Shown: positions 11,013 through 24,175 of the stretch, in pieces
How the letters are laid out: every line of letters starts with the position of its first letter
Position numbering within the stretch: position 1 is the first letter of the stretch
Source of the DNA: Gonapodya sp. JEL0774
Lineage: Eukaryota; Monoblepharomycota; Monoblepharidomycetes; Monoblepharidales; Gonapodyaceae
DNA length: 64,000 nt
Direction of reading: 5' to 3'
Assembly: GCA_027604505.1 (NCBI GenBank)
Contig: JADIIX010000097.1
Span: 19,930-83,929, forward strand
Notes under the pieces: model-generated
What the model was told of the DNA's origin: nothing
The model's database searches: none
What the model saw: only the letters and a program-made list of their open reading frames with translations
Made by a program: the position numbers and the translations under genes

Positions 11013-13786
11013 ATGTCTTCGTGGGGCTCAATGTTTTCCCAGTGGCGTGGGGGGGGACAGACAAACGGAACCTCCCCGTCTGCGCCTCAGCAGCAACAGC
11101 AGCAACAGTACGCACAACGTAACGGGGGTGGCTCAAGCAATATGAGCGATGCATTCGCGGCGGCCCAGTCAGCGGCTCACGCGAGAGCTAAGTCTCGCAC
11201 AAAGAGTGTTGCCCGGGAGGACATGGACACATATCAGCGCCCGCACTCACCGGGGATTGATAGCGAGCCGCCCACTTCTCCGGGGCTGGGCGGCAGGACG
11301 TCCTCGTCGCAGTCCTTTGGCAATTGGGGCCTCCAGGACGGGCCTCACACCAACGGCAGTGGTACAGGCGGAGACTACCAATATGACTCATCTGGAAACC
11401 GACGGGTACCAAGCGGGATGTTCGGTAGCCGCGGGAGCTTGGACGACTCAGAAAACAGGGGTCGTGGAATCGGGAATGGAGACCGCGGTGTTTGGAGGTC
11501 GGACACGCTGGCAACAGACGACGGGTACCACGGCGACTTCGATAACCCAGCAAGCACGCGGTCTCCGGCCTCGGGAAATCGCTCCTCTGGTTCCTTCCAA
11601 CCGCCCAAACTACCAAACCTAAACGTGCGAGCACCACCCGCCATCAAATCTCCGGAAACCAACACGACTACGTCCTCTCCAAACGGGTCCCACCCATCCG
11701 CCAACGGCAATCACCCTAATGGCTCCTCACATGGATACTCCGCCTCCTTTTCGGGCCAGACCTCGCCTAAACAGCAAAACGCTCAACCAGGACTCCAATC
11801 TAACGGCTCTTCACCTTCTGTTCGTCGCCAATCAGTCGGGTTTCCCATGGGCCTGGGTTTGGGTATCACTGGATTTGGGCAAATGCGCGCGGAAGTCGAG
11901 GTGAATCGGCTTTCGGACCAACTCGACGATGCAAGGAAGCAGGCCGAGGAAGCCAAATCGGAGCTGGAAGTGTCGAAGAGGGAAGCAGTGCGGCTAAAAA
12001 AGGAACTTGAGAAATTGAAGGCAGAGGTTGCAGTGAGTTTCTTTGGCTCCTGGTTAATATCGTAATGGGTCCCTTGGGACCCCAGTTCATCTGCGAGAAC
12101 ACAGAGTATTCAGAGTACGCACAAAGCTGTTTTATTGAAGCCTAGGGCTTTCCTTGTGCTTGATCTGATCGCCGGAGCCTGTACTCCGTCATGTGTATGT
12201 GCACAACGCGTCCTTCACTGCAATTTGTATTTCACCGCAGGCTCGAGACAATCGTATCAAACAACTGGAACGTATCGCCACTCACTGTCGGCGCACCCAT
12301 CTCGCGTCAGGACCTCGTGGTCGTGGCTCCACATCCCTCGATCCTTCAGACCCCACTGCTGCCCCGCCACCACCGCCAAAACCACCAGCTCCAATCGTAC
12401 CCCCAGTGGTGCTCGCGAAGCTAGCTTCGACGTTGACGTCGTTGCCGGTCGAGATTGATGACGGGGTGGCGGGAGGATTGAGGATTGCGAGGAGCAAGGT
12501 GGAGGTGGCTAGGAGGGATGTGATGGAGGGGATTGCAAAAATGACGGAAATAAGGAAAAGATTGGCGGTGGAAGACAATCTCGACGGTGTGGTTTTGAGG
12601 TTCGTGGAGGTCAGCATCAATGTCTGCCGATTGCATCTGATGATCCGTCGTTTCGCATGTACAATTCAGAACCACTACACCTGACCTTCGAGAAAGTTCC
12701 CCATCTTCCTCGCCCGTCCGCATCCCGAATCCACCCCCACCTACTCCCGCATCTTCCTCCTATGATTCCTCGGACAAGCCCCCTTCCCTGACTCCTTTGC
12801 CTAACATCCGAACTTTAGAAGCCCGTCTCGCTGAAAACGCTGCCCGTCGTGCCGCCGCTGGCGTCGTCACTGGCGTGGCTCAGACAAATGGTGGGTCCTC
12901 GTCTCTTCACCGCCGAAGGAGCTCTGGATGGTCGGATGGTAGGAGGGGCGGTGGTGCCAATGATGCCGCCGGAATGACGTTGCAAGCAGCAAGTGCTGCC
13001 TCGAAGAAAGGTGGGTTTGTTGGAGGCTTCTATTGAAATTGACGTGCGTCCGATTACGATTCCCGTCATGAATCTGATGATGCCATATTCTTTGCCCTCT
13101 TTGCAGCCAACTTGGAAACTCCTCCTTCGCCGTCCACCTCAATTGATGGTGCAGCTGATCTCTCCCTTGGGATTAAGCCATCTCGATCGCCTTCTCTCCG
13201 GGACGTCCGTGACGGTCCAAATGCCTCTCCTCGTGCTGTTCGTATCGTAACAGAGCCCACGACCGCAAATGGAGAGAAACCTCTTGCGAAGAAATGGGAC
13301 AAGCTTCTCTCCAAAATTGAGCGGAACAAGGCAAAGGCAGCTCCCTCGACAACACCAGGTTCGCCTACGAGTGGTGGAGCGAGCCCCAACATAAGGAGAA
13401 GCAGAAGCCTTACAGCAGGGGAAGCGTCCGCAATGATGGGAAAGAATGTGGAGGGGGACGGTGAAAATTTAGAGCCTCTGGAGAGGGGTGAGACGACCGG
13501 TTATTTGTCAAATGGGAAGGTGGTTACCCTGACAGGGAGTGTGACCAAGGGAGAGATGGGTGTTCATGTGCAAAATGGAAGCAAGCACGCAGATGGAATG
13601 ATTTCCTCCGGACAAGATCATCTTGATGAGGCTGTAGCGATGTCAGCCGAAGACGACTTCGGCGCTAAAGCGAATGGTGATTTTCATGACCCAATGAGTG
13701 CAGTCGAGGAAGCTTCCAACGACTCAGCTGTGGAGATTGCTCCGGAAGCCGAGCGAGACGTGAAGATCGATATTGCCGTGCTTTGA
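11013..13786 (+). CDS. Unrecognised low-complexity protein with coiled coils
   Basis: Predicted exons are 11013-12032, 12241 to about 12587, a third exon from roughly 12692 to 13010, and 13107-13786. The 12587/12692 junction is the least certain. The product is about 785 residues. The N-terminal 300 residues are Ser/Gly/Asn-rich with a Gln run (SAPQQQQQQQ). A coiled coil runs from about residue 290 (MRAEVEVNRLSDQLDDA) across the first splice into ARDNRIKQLERIA. A proline run, a helical segment (VEVARRDVMEGIAKMTEIR), Ser/Pro linkers and a basic segment (KKWDKLLSKIERNKAKA) follow, then an acidic tail. No family is recognised; a scaffold or polarity factor would fit but is speculation. Confidence 0.55.
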
Positions 13787-14102
13787 ATCTCTTTGGTGTC
13801 GTTGTGTGGCATTTTATATATCAGCAAAGACGGTTGCAGTATTCGTAACGGTGGCTTTTTTTGGGAAATGCGAAACGCGAAACCCGTGAGATTTGACAGA
13901 AGTTTAGAAAAGGACAAATCATTTGTTTACAGTCAAATACTTTTGTACCCGTACGGAAACATGTTGTTGGGATTATTTAAACGCAAAGATGCTCTGGCGG
14001 GTGGTGTCTGTTGGAACTTCTCTCTCCTGCTCGACTTTCCATTTCGAGTCGAACACAAAGCGATCTGGAAAATCTCGATTGGGAGAATTCGAGTCCACGC
14101 AA

Positions 14103-15363
14103 ATGCCGCGAATCAACTTCAAAATACCAATTCCTGCCCAAACTCAACACTTTCATGATCCAGAAGCTCACTTGGATTGCATATTGGACTTGGCAAAGCC
14201 CACCAATCCTCTTCCGGGAGCGGTAGTGGTTATGTTGCAGTGAGATGGTCTCCCTGTTTCAACAACCTGATGGGTTCGCTTACGGGTCGTGTGCATCGCC
14301 GGATCGGATGCAAAACTCCCCCATTCCGCTGCCAGTGGTGGCGCAGATCACCAGCGCGCACGTTGGGTGCAAACGCTGGTAAATGGGCTACCGTTTGACA
14401 CATGTACGTTTGATGCGCGTGGGATGGGAGAGAGCGACGGGTTGAGTGTAAGTTCGCAGTTGTCCCGAGCTTCCGTTCGTTCACACGCGATAGCCACCGC
14501 ATCACAGACTTATTCCAACCACTATGAAGAGGTGGAAGATCAGAAGGCTGTTATGGAGTACCTGGCAAAGGAATACGGTCTCTGGACACTATGTCTCATT
14601 GGACACAGTAAGGTATTATGTTTGCACTCACCGGCCTGGAACAGAACAGCATAATGGACATGTGTTTGATTGCAAAGGGAGCAGCCGTAACTCTACTCCA
14701 CGCCGAAAAGTACCCCAATAACTTCCCACCGCTTGTGATCCTCCTCAACTCCCTGTTCTACCAAAACGGAAGACCAGAGAAACTGGCCGACCGATCGTTT
14801 GGACGTTGGCAGTTTTGGAACAACGTACGTGCGTGCATTGTGTGGTGGCGTGAGAATGTCAACCATGGGTTCCGGAATGGTGTCTCTCTTAAAGGTTCGC
14901 ACAAAAGGTCCACAAGAGCAATCAAAATACCGTCACAAAGGCAAAATTCTTCCTTACATGATCACAAAACAGGATTTGGACATTCGAGATGCCATGGTGG
15001 GTGTCATCCGTGAAGATTGCTGCCTTCTTCCCTAAAAACCAGTTCCATGGCCAGGACTTCAATGTCACTACGCGTCATCTCCCAAGCCATGTCCGTGTTC
15101 TGAACATCACTGGCGAATTTGATCCCATTGCACCTCCTGATGACGCTGCGCTGTTCGAATCTCCTCTCACAGAGTCTTCTTCCATCACAAATAGACATAC
15201 AATGGTAGTACTGGCTGGAGTACCGCACACGTACAAGGAAAAGACGCAACAAGAGCTCTTAGTTAAAGAGTGCCGTGACTGGCTTTTGAAATGTGCACCA
15301 GATGCGCTGGAGTGGAGAAAGGCACAAGGCATGCCGCTTGGAGTCTCAAAACCGCAATTATAG
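14103..15363 (+). CDS. Alpha/beta-hydrolase (serine hydrolase superfamily)
   Basis: Predicted exons 14103-14239, 14336-14447, 14508-14612, 14678-14824, 14895-14996 and 15055-15363 agree in phase and give 303 residues. The fold marks are clear: the oxyanion motif MLHGGADH near residue 46, FDARGMGESDG after strand 4, the nucleophile elbow GHSKGA with Ser117, the acid NITGEFD at about Asp224 and the base GVPHTY at His259. There is no signal peptide or membrane segment, so it is probably cytosolic. It belongs to the broad serine aminopeptidase/lipase-like group; the substrate cannot be told. It ends 390 bp before the convergent importin gene. Confidence 0.85.
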
Positions 15364-15753
15364 AGTTGGACCTTACGTTAACATGTCATTAGACAATTAG
15401 ACAGTACTCCGTTATGGCTGTGAAGCAGATGAAGGATTTTCTTATCGGGGCATAAACCGTCCAAGCTGGGCCCTTTGATAGATTGACTTGTCATTGGAGC
15501 AACGTCATGCGGAATTACATCATGTTCAAATTCGTCTCATTCCTTTACACCTCCCTTCTTCTTACCTGGGACTTAGTCGGACCCTGTACCACTAACTCGC
15601 CTTCGTACCCTCGAGCTTAGATTTCGCCGCCGATATGCTGCCGAAAAGTCTTGCACGGCGTTGCGCAATACTTTGGGAGGGTTTTCAGCAATGGACCTGC
15701 AAAAGCATCATGTAACCATCGGAGACCATCTCTTCCCGAACAAATCGAATTAC
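15364..15753. other. Intergenic region between convergent genes
   Basis: 390 bp holding the two 3' ends; no gene or repeat seen. Confidence 0.5.
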
Positions 15754-18700
15754 TCACGACGCTATTTTTGCCACGAACTCCGCTTTCTCATCTTGTGTTG
15801 TGTGTCCAGCTGGAATACCAGCGATCATGGCCTCCACCCACCGAACCGCCTGACCTGGGTACGCTTCATTCATCTCCTTCAAAACGTCCGCAACCTCACG
15901 CACATTGTCCCTGGGTAATGTCACAAGCAGAGCCTGAAACAACATGCCAGTAAATGTGGCCATCTGAGGTAGCAACGACTCCTTTACAGGATTTACAACG
16001 GCAGGGAAGGGAATGACGCCGGGCACGAGTTGGTGGAAGAGTTTAGCAAAAAAACTAAGGACCTCAAGTGAGGCCTCAGTGTGTTCCGAAGGCAGACAGT
16101 GGATGCCGCATTGAAAAACAGAGAGGACAAGATCAACGCTCGGAAGGAACATGGCGGGAAGCTTGTTGATGACGACCAGGCACGTCATAAAATACTCCTC
16201 AATCTCTGCAACCGTGAAGGGATCAGGCAACATTTTAACTTAATGGGGATGGGTGGAATCAATTGTGCAGTAGAGAAACACTCACCATCTGACACATCCG
16301 ACAATCTAGCCCTCTGTAGAATCTCAAAAGTGGTTTTGCTGACAGTTTTGAACAACTCAATCATTGTCGACCCTTCCGCAGACCCCTCGACCCCGTAAAC
16401 GTCTATGGCAGTTTTGCAAACCCACAAATAGCACGGGAAGTGCGTGGCACCGTACAACGCAACAGACTGATTCAAGATGCTAGGTAATAGTGGGTTAAGA
16501 AAGCCCCGATAGGTACGGATAGTGCCCACAAGGAGCCGACTTAGGGCGCGGGACAGACGCGTGGCACCGAACTTCGAGAGAAGTGCCTCGAAAACGGGCC
16601 ATAGCTGCCGAAGGACTTCAACACCGGGATGCGGGTCGGAAGAGTTTTGGGGATCCGTCGTCGCCCTTTTGACGTACATGTGGTACTGGTCAATGAGATC
16701 TTCAAGATGAGAGACCAAACGCGGGAATCAGCGGTGTTCAAGCCCTCTTCCGATAATCTGACCGACTAACCAAAGGCTTCAGCAACTACCGCCTTCTCCT
16801 CATCCGGTGCCTGTGGCACACCAGCAGCTGCGATTTCGTGCAGCCTCTGTGCAATGGGTAGGCAAAACTCTTCGAGTCTTCTTTGCTGCTGGGCCACTGG
16901 TAACGCAGCCACAATATTAGACATCGCTTCTGTGAGTCGAATGCGATCGTCGTGCGACACGGTGGAAGCAACGGTGTGGTAAAACTTGGAGAGCTCATCG
17001 ATATGAGGGACAAGAAGCTTTGTGAAGAAATTGTTGACATTAACACAACAGCTAGAAGCCGCGGGCAAGCGATGTTACAACCCACCTCCCCACAGCTTTC
17101 GCACATAAACAAGTAAGCCTGCGTTGACGCGCTTTTCAGTTCCGCATCCCCTCCTTCGAAACCCCCACACACAAAAGTAAGTTGCCAAGGCACAAAGCTC
17201 GGGTTCTGTGCGGTCCATTCAGCATATCGCCCAATCACCAGCACGGCCGCGTATCGCACTTTTGGATGTTGAGGCAAATGCGGGATCATAGACATAATGC
17301 GGGGCATTATAGTAGCTTCGTTCGGTGGTACTTTAGCGCCTAATGCACGCAGAGCAAAGAGAGGGGCCTCAACGTCCTGCCAAGGAGTGTCTGCTGCAAG
17401 AGTCGAATTGCCCGCATTGATTGTGCCGTCAGCGTTCGCTCCGGCGTATCTACAAAGAATCTGAAACGGTACACCGAGAGCTTCGACAGGTCCAAGCACC
17501 ACGCAGCAGTCCTTGAGAACATCTCCCATCTCGTGTCGGAATTCTCTAAACTCGTCTCGATCCTGTGCGGTCCAGCCCGACAGCTCTCTCGGGTAGTGAA
17601 TGTGCCCCACCATGGCGCTGATGAGGTGGCGGTACACAGGCGCGCACCTGGCTCGTAGTTGAGGATCTTCCACAGTGCATCGAGCCAAGTCATACCAGAA
17701 TGGGAAAGTCACCTTAGCCACCTCAGTATCGGGGGCAGCTGCACAGCGTAGTATGCATTCAACAAGCTGTACTTCTTCATCCCACTGGCCAGCGATAAGC
17801 TTCATGTAGGCAGTGCCAGCCTCTGTGAAAATCCTCGAGTACCCACGCATACGCTCTGAATCTTCTCGGTCCGCGTCAAGCCGGGGGGCAAGTTCCCCGA
17901 GTCTTTGGTGGATACGGGTCACCAACAGTACATGTTTGGCAGCATCACGGGATCGATGAATGATCTCCTCGATCGCATCAATGGCAGCGTCAAAGAGCGA
18001 ATCAGATGGAAGCGCGTCGAAGAGGAGGTCGCAGAGGGGGGAAGGTGGGTGGATGAGGTGGAGAGGAAGGTCACCCGAGTTGATCCAAGATTTGAGACAG
18101 GTAAATACGCGGAGGGAGAGAGGAGAGGTGGCACCTTTGTAGGTGAGGATAACGGTTCAAGGGGGAGGAGCACGAAATGGATGTGTATGGAAGGTCGGTG
18201 GAATCGTGCAACAAAGAAATGCATTCAATTAAAACATTAAGGAGGCTGAATCTCAACTTACCGCCTTTGGCGAGGAACGCCATCAGCAAATTCAGAACTT
18301 GGCCGGAGTGCTTCATCATTACTTGATCCTGCCTCGCAATGAGGTCCCTCTTCTCCATCTGTATTCGTGTATCGTAAAACTCCTCTGCGAGCGCAGAGAG
18401 CCACTCGAGCAGAACCTCCGACTCCCGATCCATGCGAGCCTGCTGTTGCGATGATGTTCCCGCGGCAGCTGTCACGCCAGCGCCAAATTCGCCAATGACG
18501 TCGCCTACTGGGTCTTCCCATTCCCGAAGCTGCACAGCGAGGTCCGCTAAGGCCACGGCGAGTTGGCGCGTAACGCCTCCGGGGAAGTTCATTCGGAGAA
18601 GGTGAAGTAGGGTGGGACGGAGGGATTGGCGGGTTTGAGGTGGAAGAGGTTTGAAGTCGTAGATAATCTTGGTGCGGAGTGTTTGCGCAGAGAAGTACTG

Positions 18701-19256
18701 CACGTCCGTGGGCGAGCCGTCGGCGGAGAGGAGGTGGCAAGCGACAGACCACGCCTCAGTCTGGGAAGCGGAGTGGGTTTAGATGGTGTCAGTGGGCACA
18801 TCAGGTCACCCGCGTGATAAAATAAGGGGGACGATCAAGGTCATATAATGGTGGTGGTATCTTGCCCAAGCAGAGCGACCATGTCAGAGAAGGTGAAGGA
18901 CGGGGTTTCTGATCCCAACGAAGGTGCCCCGATTTTTCGGAAACTTCGTCCCAGGTGACAACGAAGTCGTCGAGCATCGTGAATGTTCTCGGCGACGTTC
19001 AAAGGATGTTTTCGATAGCCCCAGGGCATGAAGATTTCGAATTTCTGCCTTTCAACTTGATTCTCCCATCCTCCCACATTCCCCCGAATCCCAAGCCCCC
19101 CGGCCCACGCACCGTCTTCTGAAAGTCTTCGAGAAAGAGGTCTGCCTCACGTTTTCCATCCTTGTCACCGTGGTAGAGAGTGTTGAGCGCTGTGACAACT
19201 TTTCTTGCCACATCCGTCAGCTCCGGCGACAGAGGCATTGGCAAAGCAGACATCAT
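15754..19256 (-). CDS. MTR10: Importin-beta family nuclear import receptor, TNPO3/Mtr10 type
   Basis: Predicted exons 19113-19256, 18262-18760, 17086-18134, 16771-17017, 16286-16699 and 15754-16238 keep phase and give about 945 residues, the usual length for the family. The N-terminus (ALNTLYHGDKDGKREADLFL, then TEAWSVACHLL and QYFSAQTLRTKI) is the importin-beta N-terminal helix pair characteristic of transportin-SR/Mtr10/importin-13. HEAT-like helices fill the rest, including LWPVFEALL and a long C-terminal solenoid. TNPO3 imports SR splicing factors and yeast Mtr10 imports the SR-like Npl3, so nuclear import of RNA-binding proteins is expected. It sits about 7 kb from an SR protein gene. 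The symbol reflects family, not tested orthology. It is divergent from CCZ1. Confidence 0.85.
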
Positions 19257-19999
19257 GGCCAGTCTCCTAGGGATAGAAATTTCGAAGCGTGGGCAATAAA
19301 GGGTGCTGTAAGAGAGTTAGAAACAGAACTGGTCAAAACTGGTAAAGTTGATCGTGTAATGAGCCCCGGCGGGTAATAGGTCCGTCCTGGGGGACCCGAG
19401 AATCGAGTATTAAGTGGTACCCGAAATGCAATGAAAGGCTGGCGTTCTGGTGAAGGGTTTATGGAATACTTTCGCGCTGGAAAGTTGCTCTCCCTCCAAG
19501 TGAAGCACAGCACAGGCAGGACAGGATTGGCCATCAAATTCACACCATCATGAGTAATCGAATCACTGACCGAAACTTGTTTATTGTCTGAGAAGCACTT
19601 CTGTACTTTGAATTTGAGATACGGCAACGCGCCCATCTTGGCGGGACTCTCAGCAAGATTTGATGTCCCATTCTACATAGTATCCAAGAAAGGACGTAAA
19701 ATACATTTCTCAACGACTAAGAGCGGCGTAAACAGGAACCTGGTGAGCAGTTCATCTAACGAGAAGCTCAAAACAAGTTGTGAGCTAGGCGGAGAGAAAA
19801 TGTGGGGTAAAATATTTTTACTACTCTCCGTGATTTTATAGTCGGCTATTAGATTCTTGTGAAGCGATCACCGAAAACCCCATTCGCAAATGGGGTCGGG
19901 GCGTTCGTGGTGTGGGGGTCATGATATCCGTCATCTTGCACCATTCTAGCTTCAACACACTGACCACCACCAACTGTCCGAACGAATCCGACTCATGAG
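19257..19999. other. Divergent promoter region between the importin and CCZ1 genes
   Basis: 743 bp with no supported exon. It contains an 8-bp perfect hairpin at 19877-19896 close to the CCZ1 start and presumably drives both genes. Confidence 0.45.
19877..19896. repeat. Perfect inverted repeat upstream of CCZ1
   Basis: ACCCCATT, a CGCA spacer, then AATGGGGT: arms of 8 bp and a 4-base loop, about 105 bp before the CCZ1 ATG and just before a GGGG-rich stretch. It could be a dimeric factor site; function is inferred only. Confidence 0.45.
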
Positions 20000-22900
20000 A
20001 TGCCGCGTGACGGCGGACGAGCTAGTGGGGCAGGATCGTCCAGTGGCGGAAATAATGGAGGCGTATCCGGGTATGGGAGCGCTGGAGGAAACGGAGCCAG
20101 TGGTTTAAACGGAGCGATGGGGCAAGGACTGGGTCAGGCCGTGCTTGGATCTGGATCAGGAAGCACAAGGGGCACTGGCGAGAAGATCGGTGCTCGCTTG
20201 ACGTTCTTTGCAATATTTAATCCAGCTTTGGGCCAGAGTGAAGAGAGTGAGCGTGAGCAACTCCTCTTTTTCCATCCAAAGGACTGGAGCAGCGACGACA
20301 AAATGAGACAAATCGGTCTCGCACAGGCGCTTGTCAATTTCTGCGGGGGATTCTCTCCCCGTTTGTGTGAGTCGGTCCATACTCAAAGATCCCGAATGGC
20401 GCTGAGAAGGGTCGAGCCCGACGCCGCGGGGAATGGGGGGTTTTGGATGCTCATTAAAATCAAGCTGCCTTCGGTGCGCAGACGTGGGGTCGCTCCTCAA
20501 ACGCAAACACGGGCCAGCTCGGGTACAGCGTCCCCTGTCCCCGTGAAGGATTCCATAGAGTATCTTGACTCCGCGGTCGCCGACTCTGCGCTCCAGTTCG
20601 CGCTACTCGAAGCATACCGCACCTTTCGTCTCCTGCACGGCAGCTTCGCCACTGCGTGCTCTTTGAAATCCCCGGCCCATCTTCGCCGCATGTTAGATGT
20701 GTTTTTCTCCCGCTACATTCACCGTTGGACGGCTCTCCCCCTTCCCGCGATCACGTCGCACCCCTCGCTCTCGGCCCACCCAACATCTTCGTCTGCTGTG
20801 TCTTCGACCGTGTTGAACCTCTCTGCCTCCTCATCCTCCACGACATCCCCGTCGTCATCTTCAATGTCTCACAGTGCATCATCCATATCTTCTTATTTCG
20901 AATCTATGGACCCCATTGCTGCGCTGGATGCCATGCCTGAGTCTCGTTTTGAACCAGCCGTATACAGAGAAGCCATTGAACTCTTACATGACATCCAGGA
21001 CTGGTGTAACTACGAATTCGCCACAGAGTTTCCCAGAGCATCTGGAACAAAAGCTGATGGTGGCTCTGTGCCAACAGCAGTGGAATCGGGGGGCATGGGT
21101 GACGGTGGCCACCCGCGGCCTTCTCAAAGGCCCTCACCGAATTCCTCCGACTCCCACCGATCGTCATCGTCCCGCCCCGATGGCCCAACGCCCACTCAAT
21201 CTTATCACTCTGCACATCCTTCGACGGGCTCGTCGTCACCGTCCATGCGCGCCCGAACTCCTCCACCTGGTCCCTCGGCAACCCCTCCGACGTCACCCTC
21301 CCACTCCATGCAAGCCCAGCGCCCTACTGGCCCACCGTCGACCTCATCTAAAACCTCTTCTTCCTCCACCTCGTCCAAACAGCACTTACCAGCACCTCGC
21401 CGTGTGCCTTTCGCTTCTCTTCCCGTTTCTAGCGCACCCCCACCGCCCTTCGTACCGCACTCAGCACTCTTTTTCAAGCACCACCTTGTTGCAACAACAT
21501 TACCGAACCCGGGATCTTTGCGGCCTCTTTACGAATTTTTGTCGGATGGAGGTTGGGGAGTGGTGGAAAGCAGAATACGATCCCCAGGGGTGGGTGAGGT
21601 AAGTCAGAGAATGCGTGCCATAATGTAGAGAGGGTCACTGGTGTGGATTCTGTGGGAGCTGTGGATGGTATGGAAGCGTTGAGTTGAGGTATGGTTCTGC
21701 ATTCAGGCTGAGCAGTAACAGCAGCTGTGGAGTAAAGAGCTGTTACCTTCAAAGAAGTAGGCTGCGCTGTGGGCTCGGCTGTGGCAAATTGAGCTCGTAG
21801 AGCTTAAAGTTTCGCTCACGCGATCTCCACCCCAGCCGCCCATCCCCACCCGACCATCCTCCTACATCCATCCCAATCTGCTGTCCCCTACCCCTTCTTC
21901 CTCCACCACATCAACATCAAATTTTCTTTCTCCCTTCTTCAAACCGTCCTCTGGGCCGTCACCTTCCCCATCTTCTGTTTCTGCTTCGGCTTCGGCAACT
22001 TCTGCCTCCCCCGCATCACGCCGCCTCCATGCCAAATCCCAACCTCCATTTTCGGGATTTTTGACTGGCCCAGTTAGCTTGGTTGAGGCGGAAGCGAAAG
22101 TGGAGGTGCAAAGAGTGTGGTTGGGTGGGTTTGGAACTGAGGCGAACGCGGGTAGTGCCGAGAAGGGCGAGGGCGATTTGAGACCGTTTTGGGTCGTGAT
22201 CTATCAAGTGAGTTTCGAGAGTGCAAGAGATGATGATCGTAGAAGGATGTTATTCGGGATGGATAGTATCGCTGAGTGTCGAACCCCTTGCATGACTGTG
22301 AATGTATTGCTGAACCCCCTAGCACCTCTCCGACACCACCCTCGTCCTCTTTGTCCCCGCTTCGCCTCTTGCTTCGCTGCCCCCCGGCTCAAAGCCTCCC
22401 CCAAGCCCCCCAGGCTCAGCTATGGGAGCCTCACCATCCAGGCCGGTCGGCATGTCCCGTTCAGCCTCGCTCACGGGTCGCCCCGAGGTGCACGGTGTGT
22501 ATGCAAGTAACTGGGCAAGGGTCGCTGGATTGGAGTTTTATCATTTGCTGGAGGCGAGGTGGAGGGCGGGGCTCGAGAAGGTTGCAGAGCGAGCAGTCAA
22601 TGGCTCTGCGAGGTGAGCAGCAATTCATTTGTCGAGCGTTTGACATCGCGGAAGCGATCAACGTCGATTTTTGTGTTGTTCTCCTAGTGATGATCTGCCC
22701 ACACCCCGGTTTGTCCTGTTGACGCGACACCCTCCACCCACCACGTCCACACTCCGCACAGCACCACCCAGTGATGGTCACGTCACGGTGCGGACGAATA
22801 TGGCACATGGGAGGGTTTGGAGTGAGGAAGTGTGGAAGGGTGTGGAGAGGTGTCGGGACGAAATGGCGCGGTATGTGTTTTCTGTGGGCAATCACTCACC

Positions 22901-23304
22901 AGAACCAGCAACTTCAAGTTTTGTTCAAATCTTTCAACTGAAAAGATCACCCTCGCTTACCACCCTCACCATCAAACTTCCTCCCCCGATCGTCGGGGGA
23001 TTGAGCTTAGGTGGTGGAGGCAACGGGTCTGGGGCAGGTGACCAGTGGGTGGTGGCGAGGAGGTCCGAAGATGGAGGTAGGATGCTGATAGCCGTAGTAG
23101 ATGGTCAGGGATGGGGTGAAGCGGAAGGTGAGTTGGGTCCAAGGTTACGGTGCATTTGCACGAAGTCGAGTGCTGACCTTTTATGTCCTCTGCCACGACC
23201 CCTAAATTCCATTTGTGTTTGATATTGTCATCTTCATGATTATCGCCATAGTGGAGCTAAGGAAGCTCCTGAGAACCATGCCCGAGGCGTTTGGGGACTG
23301 GTGA
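20000..23304 (+). CDS. CCZ1: CCZ1-like subunit of the Mon1-Ccz1 Rab7 GEF
   Basis: Predicted exons 20000-21598, 21836-22207, 22323-22612, 22688-22870, 22919-23127 and 23252-23304 are phase-consistent and give about 901 residues. After a Gly/Ser-rich leader comes the CCZ1 longin domain: LTFFAIFNPALG, QLLFFHPKDW, KMRQIGLAQALVNF and FWMLIKIKLP. Later conserved blocks are HSALFFKHHLV, FSGFLTGPVSL, FWVVIYQ joined across an intron to LSDTTLVLFV, and near the end DQWVVARRSEDG followed by ELRKLL. With Mon1, Ccz1 activates Rab7/Ypt7 on late endosomes and vacuoles and in autophagy. The protein is long for the family because of Ser/Thr/Pro-rich insertions. The exon near 22919 has a competing acceptor that changes frame. 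Confidence 0.82.
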
Positions 23305-24175
23305 AGGGTGGTGGAGACACGCTTACTGTAACGCGTACTGTAACGCGTGTAGGAAGCCGGTCTTGGACAAAACCAATGTGCAGAGAGATTGAATGGATCC
23401 GTCTACCCGTACATGTGTACGTTTGAAATTGCCGCCCAATGTATCGTTCGACCAATTCACCTGGTTCCAAACTACTGTGCGAAATGACAAATAATAACAC
23501 TTGCGGTGAAACATTTGCTAATGATTTTACTCATCTCGTAGTTGTTGACGTGTGTAAATTATGAACAAACTACGATCATTCCAGCCTCACCTCACTTCGT
23601 TGAGAAAGAATCTTATCCAAAAGCTGCCGGTCTAAACCTTTTAGAAGGGCTCTCAATAACCCAAACTGCAGCATTAAAGGAATCGGAAGTGCCCCAACGT
23701 TTTAGGCCGTGCGAGCAGAGTTCGGACAGGACGCTGCGCTTAGGAACAACCAAAGCCGTGGACGTGGAGAGACTTGACTTGAACAAAACAGTGATCAAAA
23801 ACGTGAGTCTAATTCCTTGAAATTGATGGATCTGGATGGACGAACGGCGGTTTGAGCGAGCTTTTGGAGTCGGGATGATGGTGCTGCGCGAGGATTGCAC
23901 TTCTCAGATTGAAGCCATTTTTACTCGTAATCTGGAGACTACAGTGTTCCCGTCATATTTCTGCGTTGTCTTTCAGCGTTGCGTGTCACGCCTCGCGATC
24001 TTTTCTCGCTCTTGTAACTTGTGACTATCGAGATCCACAAAAGCAAACCTGTGCTCAGATTTCTTGCTGTTCAGCTCATTCCGAGCTCTCCCTCCTACTC
24101 AGCGAAATTCGGCCACTAGAGTGTAACACCTCCCCTTAATCCAGTGCATCCACCGCCCCACGACCTCACCTCGCC
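23305..24175. other. Intergenic region between CCZ1 and BRR2
   Basis: 870 bp without a supported gene. It includes a tandem 12-bp repeat at 23324-23347 just past the CCZ1 stop. Open frames of about 90 codons on both strands near 23542-23900 show no family resemblance. Confidence 0.45.
23324..23347. repeat. Tandem 12-bp repeat containing ACGCGT
   Basis: TACTGTAACGCG occurs twice in a row; with the following base each copy carries ACGCGT or CGCGT. ACGCGT is the MluI cell-cycle-box sequence in yeasts, but here it lies just past a stop codon, so chance duplication is equally likely. Confidence 0.5.

Noticed and set aside
23542-23900. Open frames on both strands between CCZ1 and BRR2
   Set aside because: No family resemblance, no splice partners and mutual overlap.
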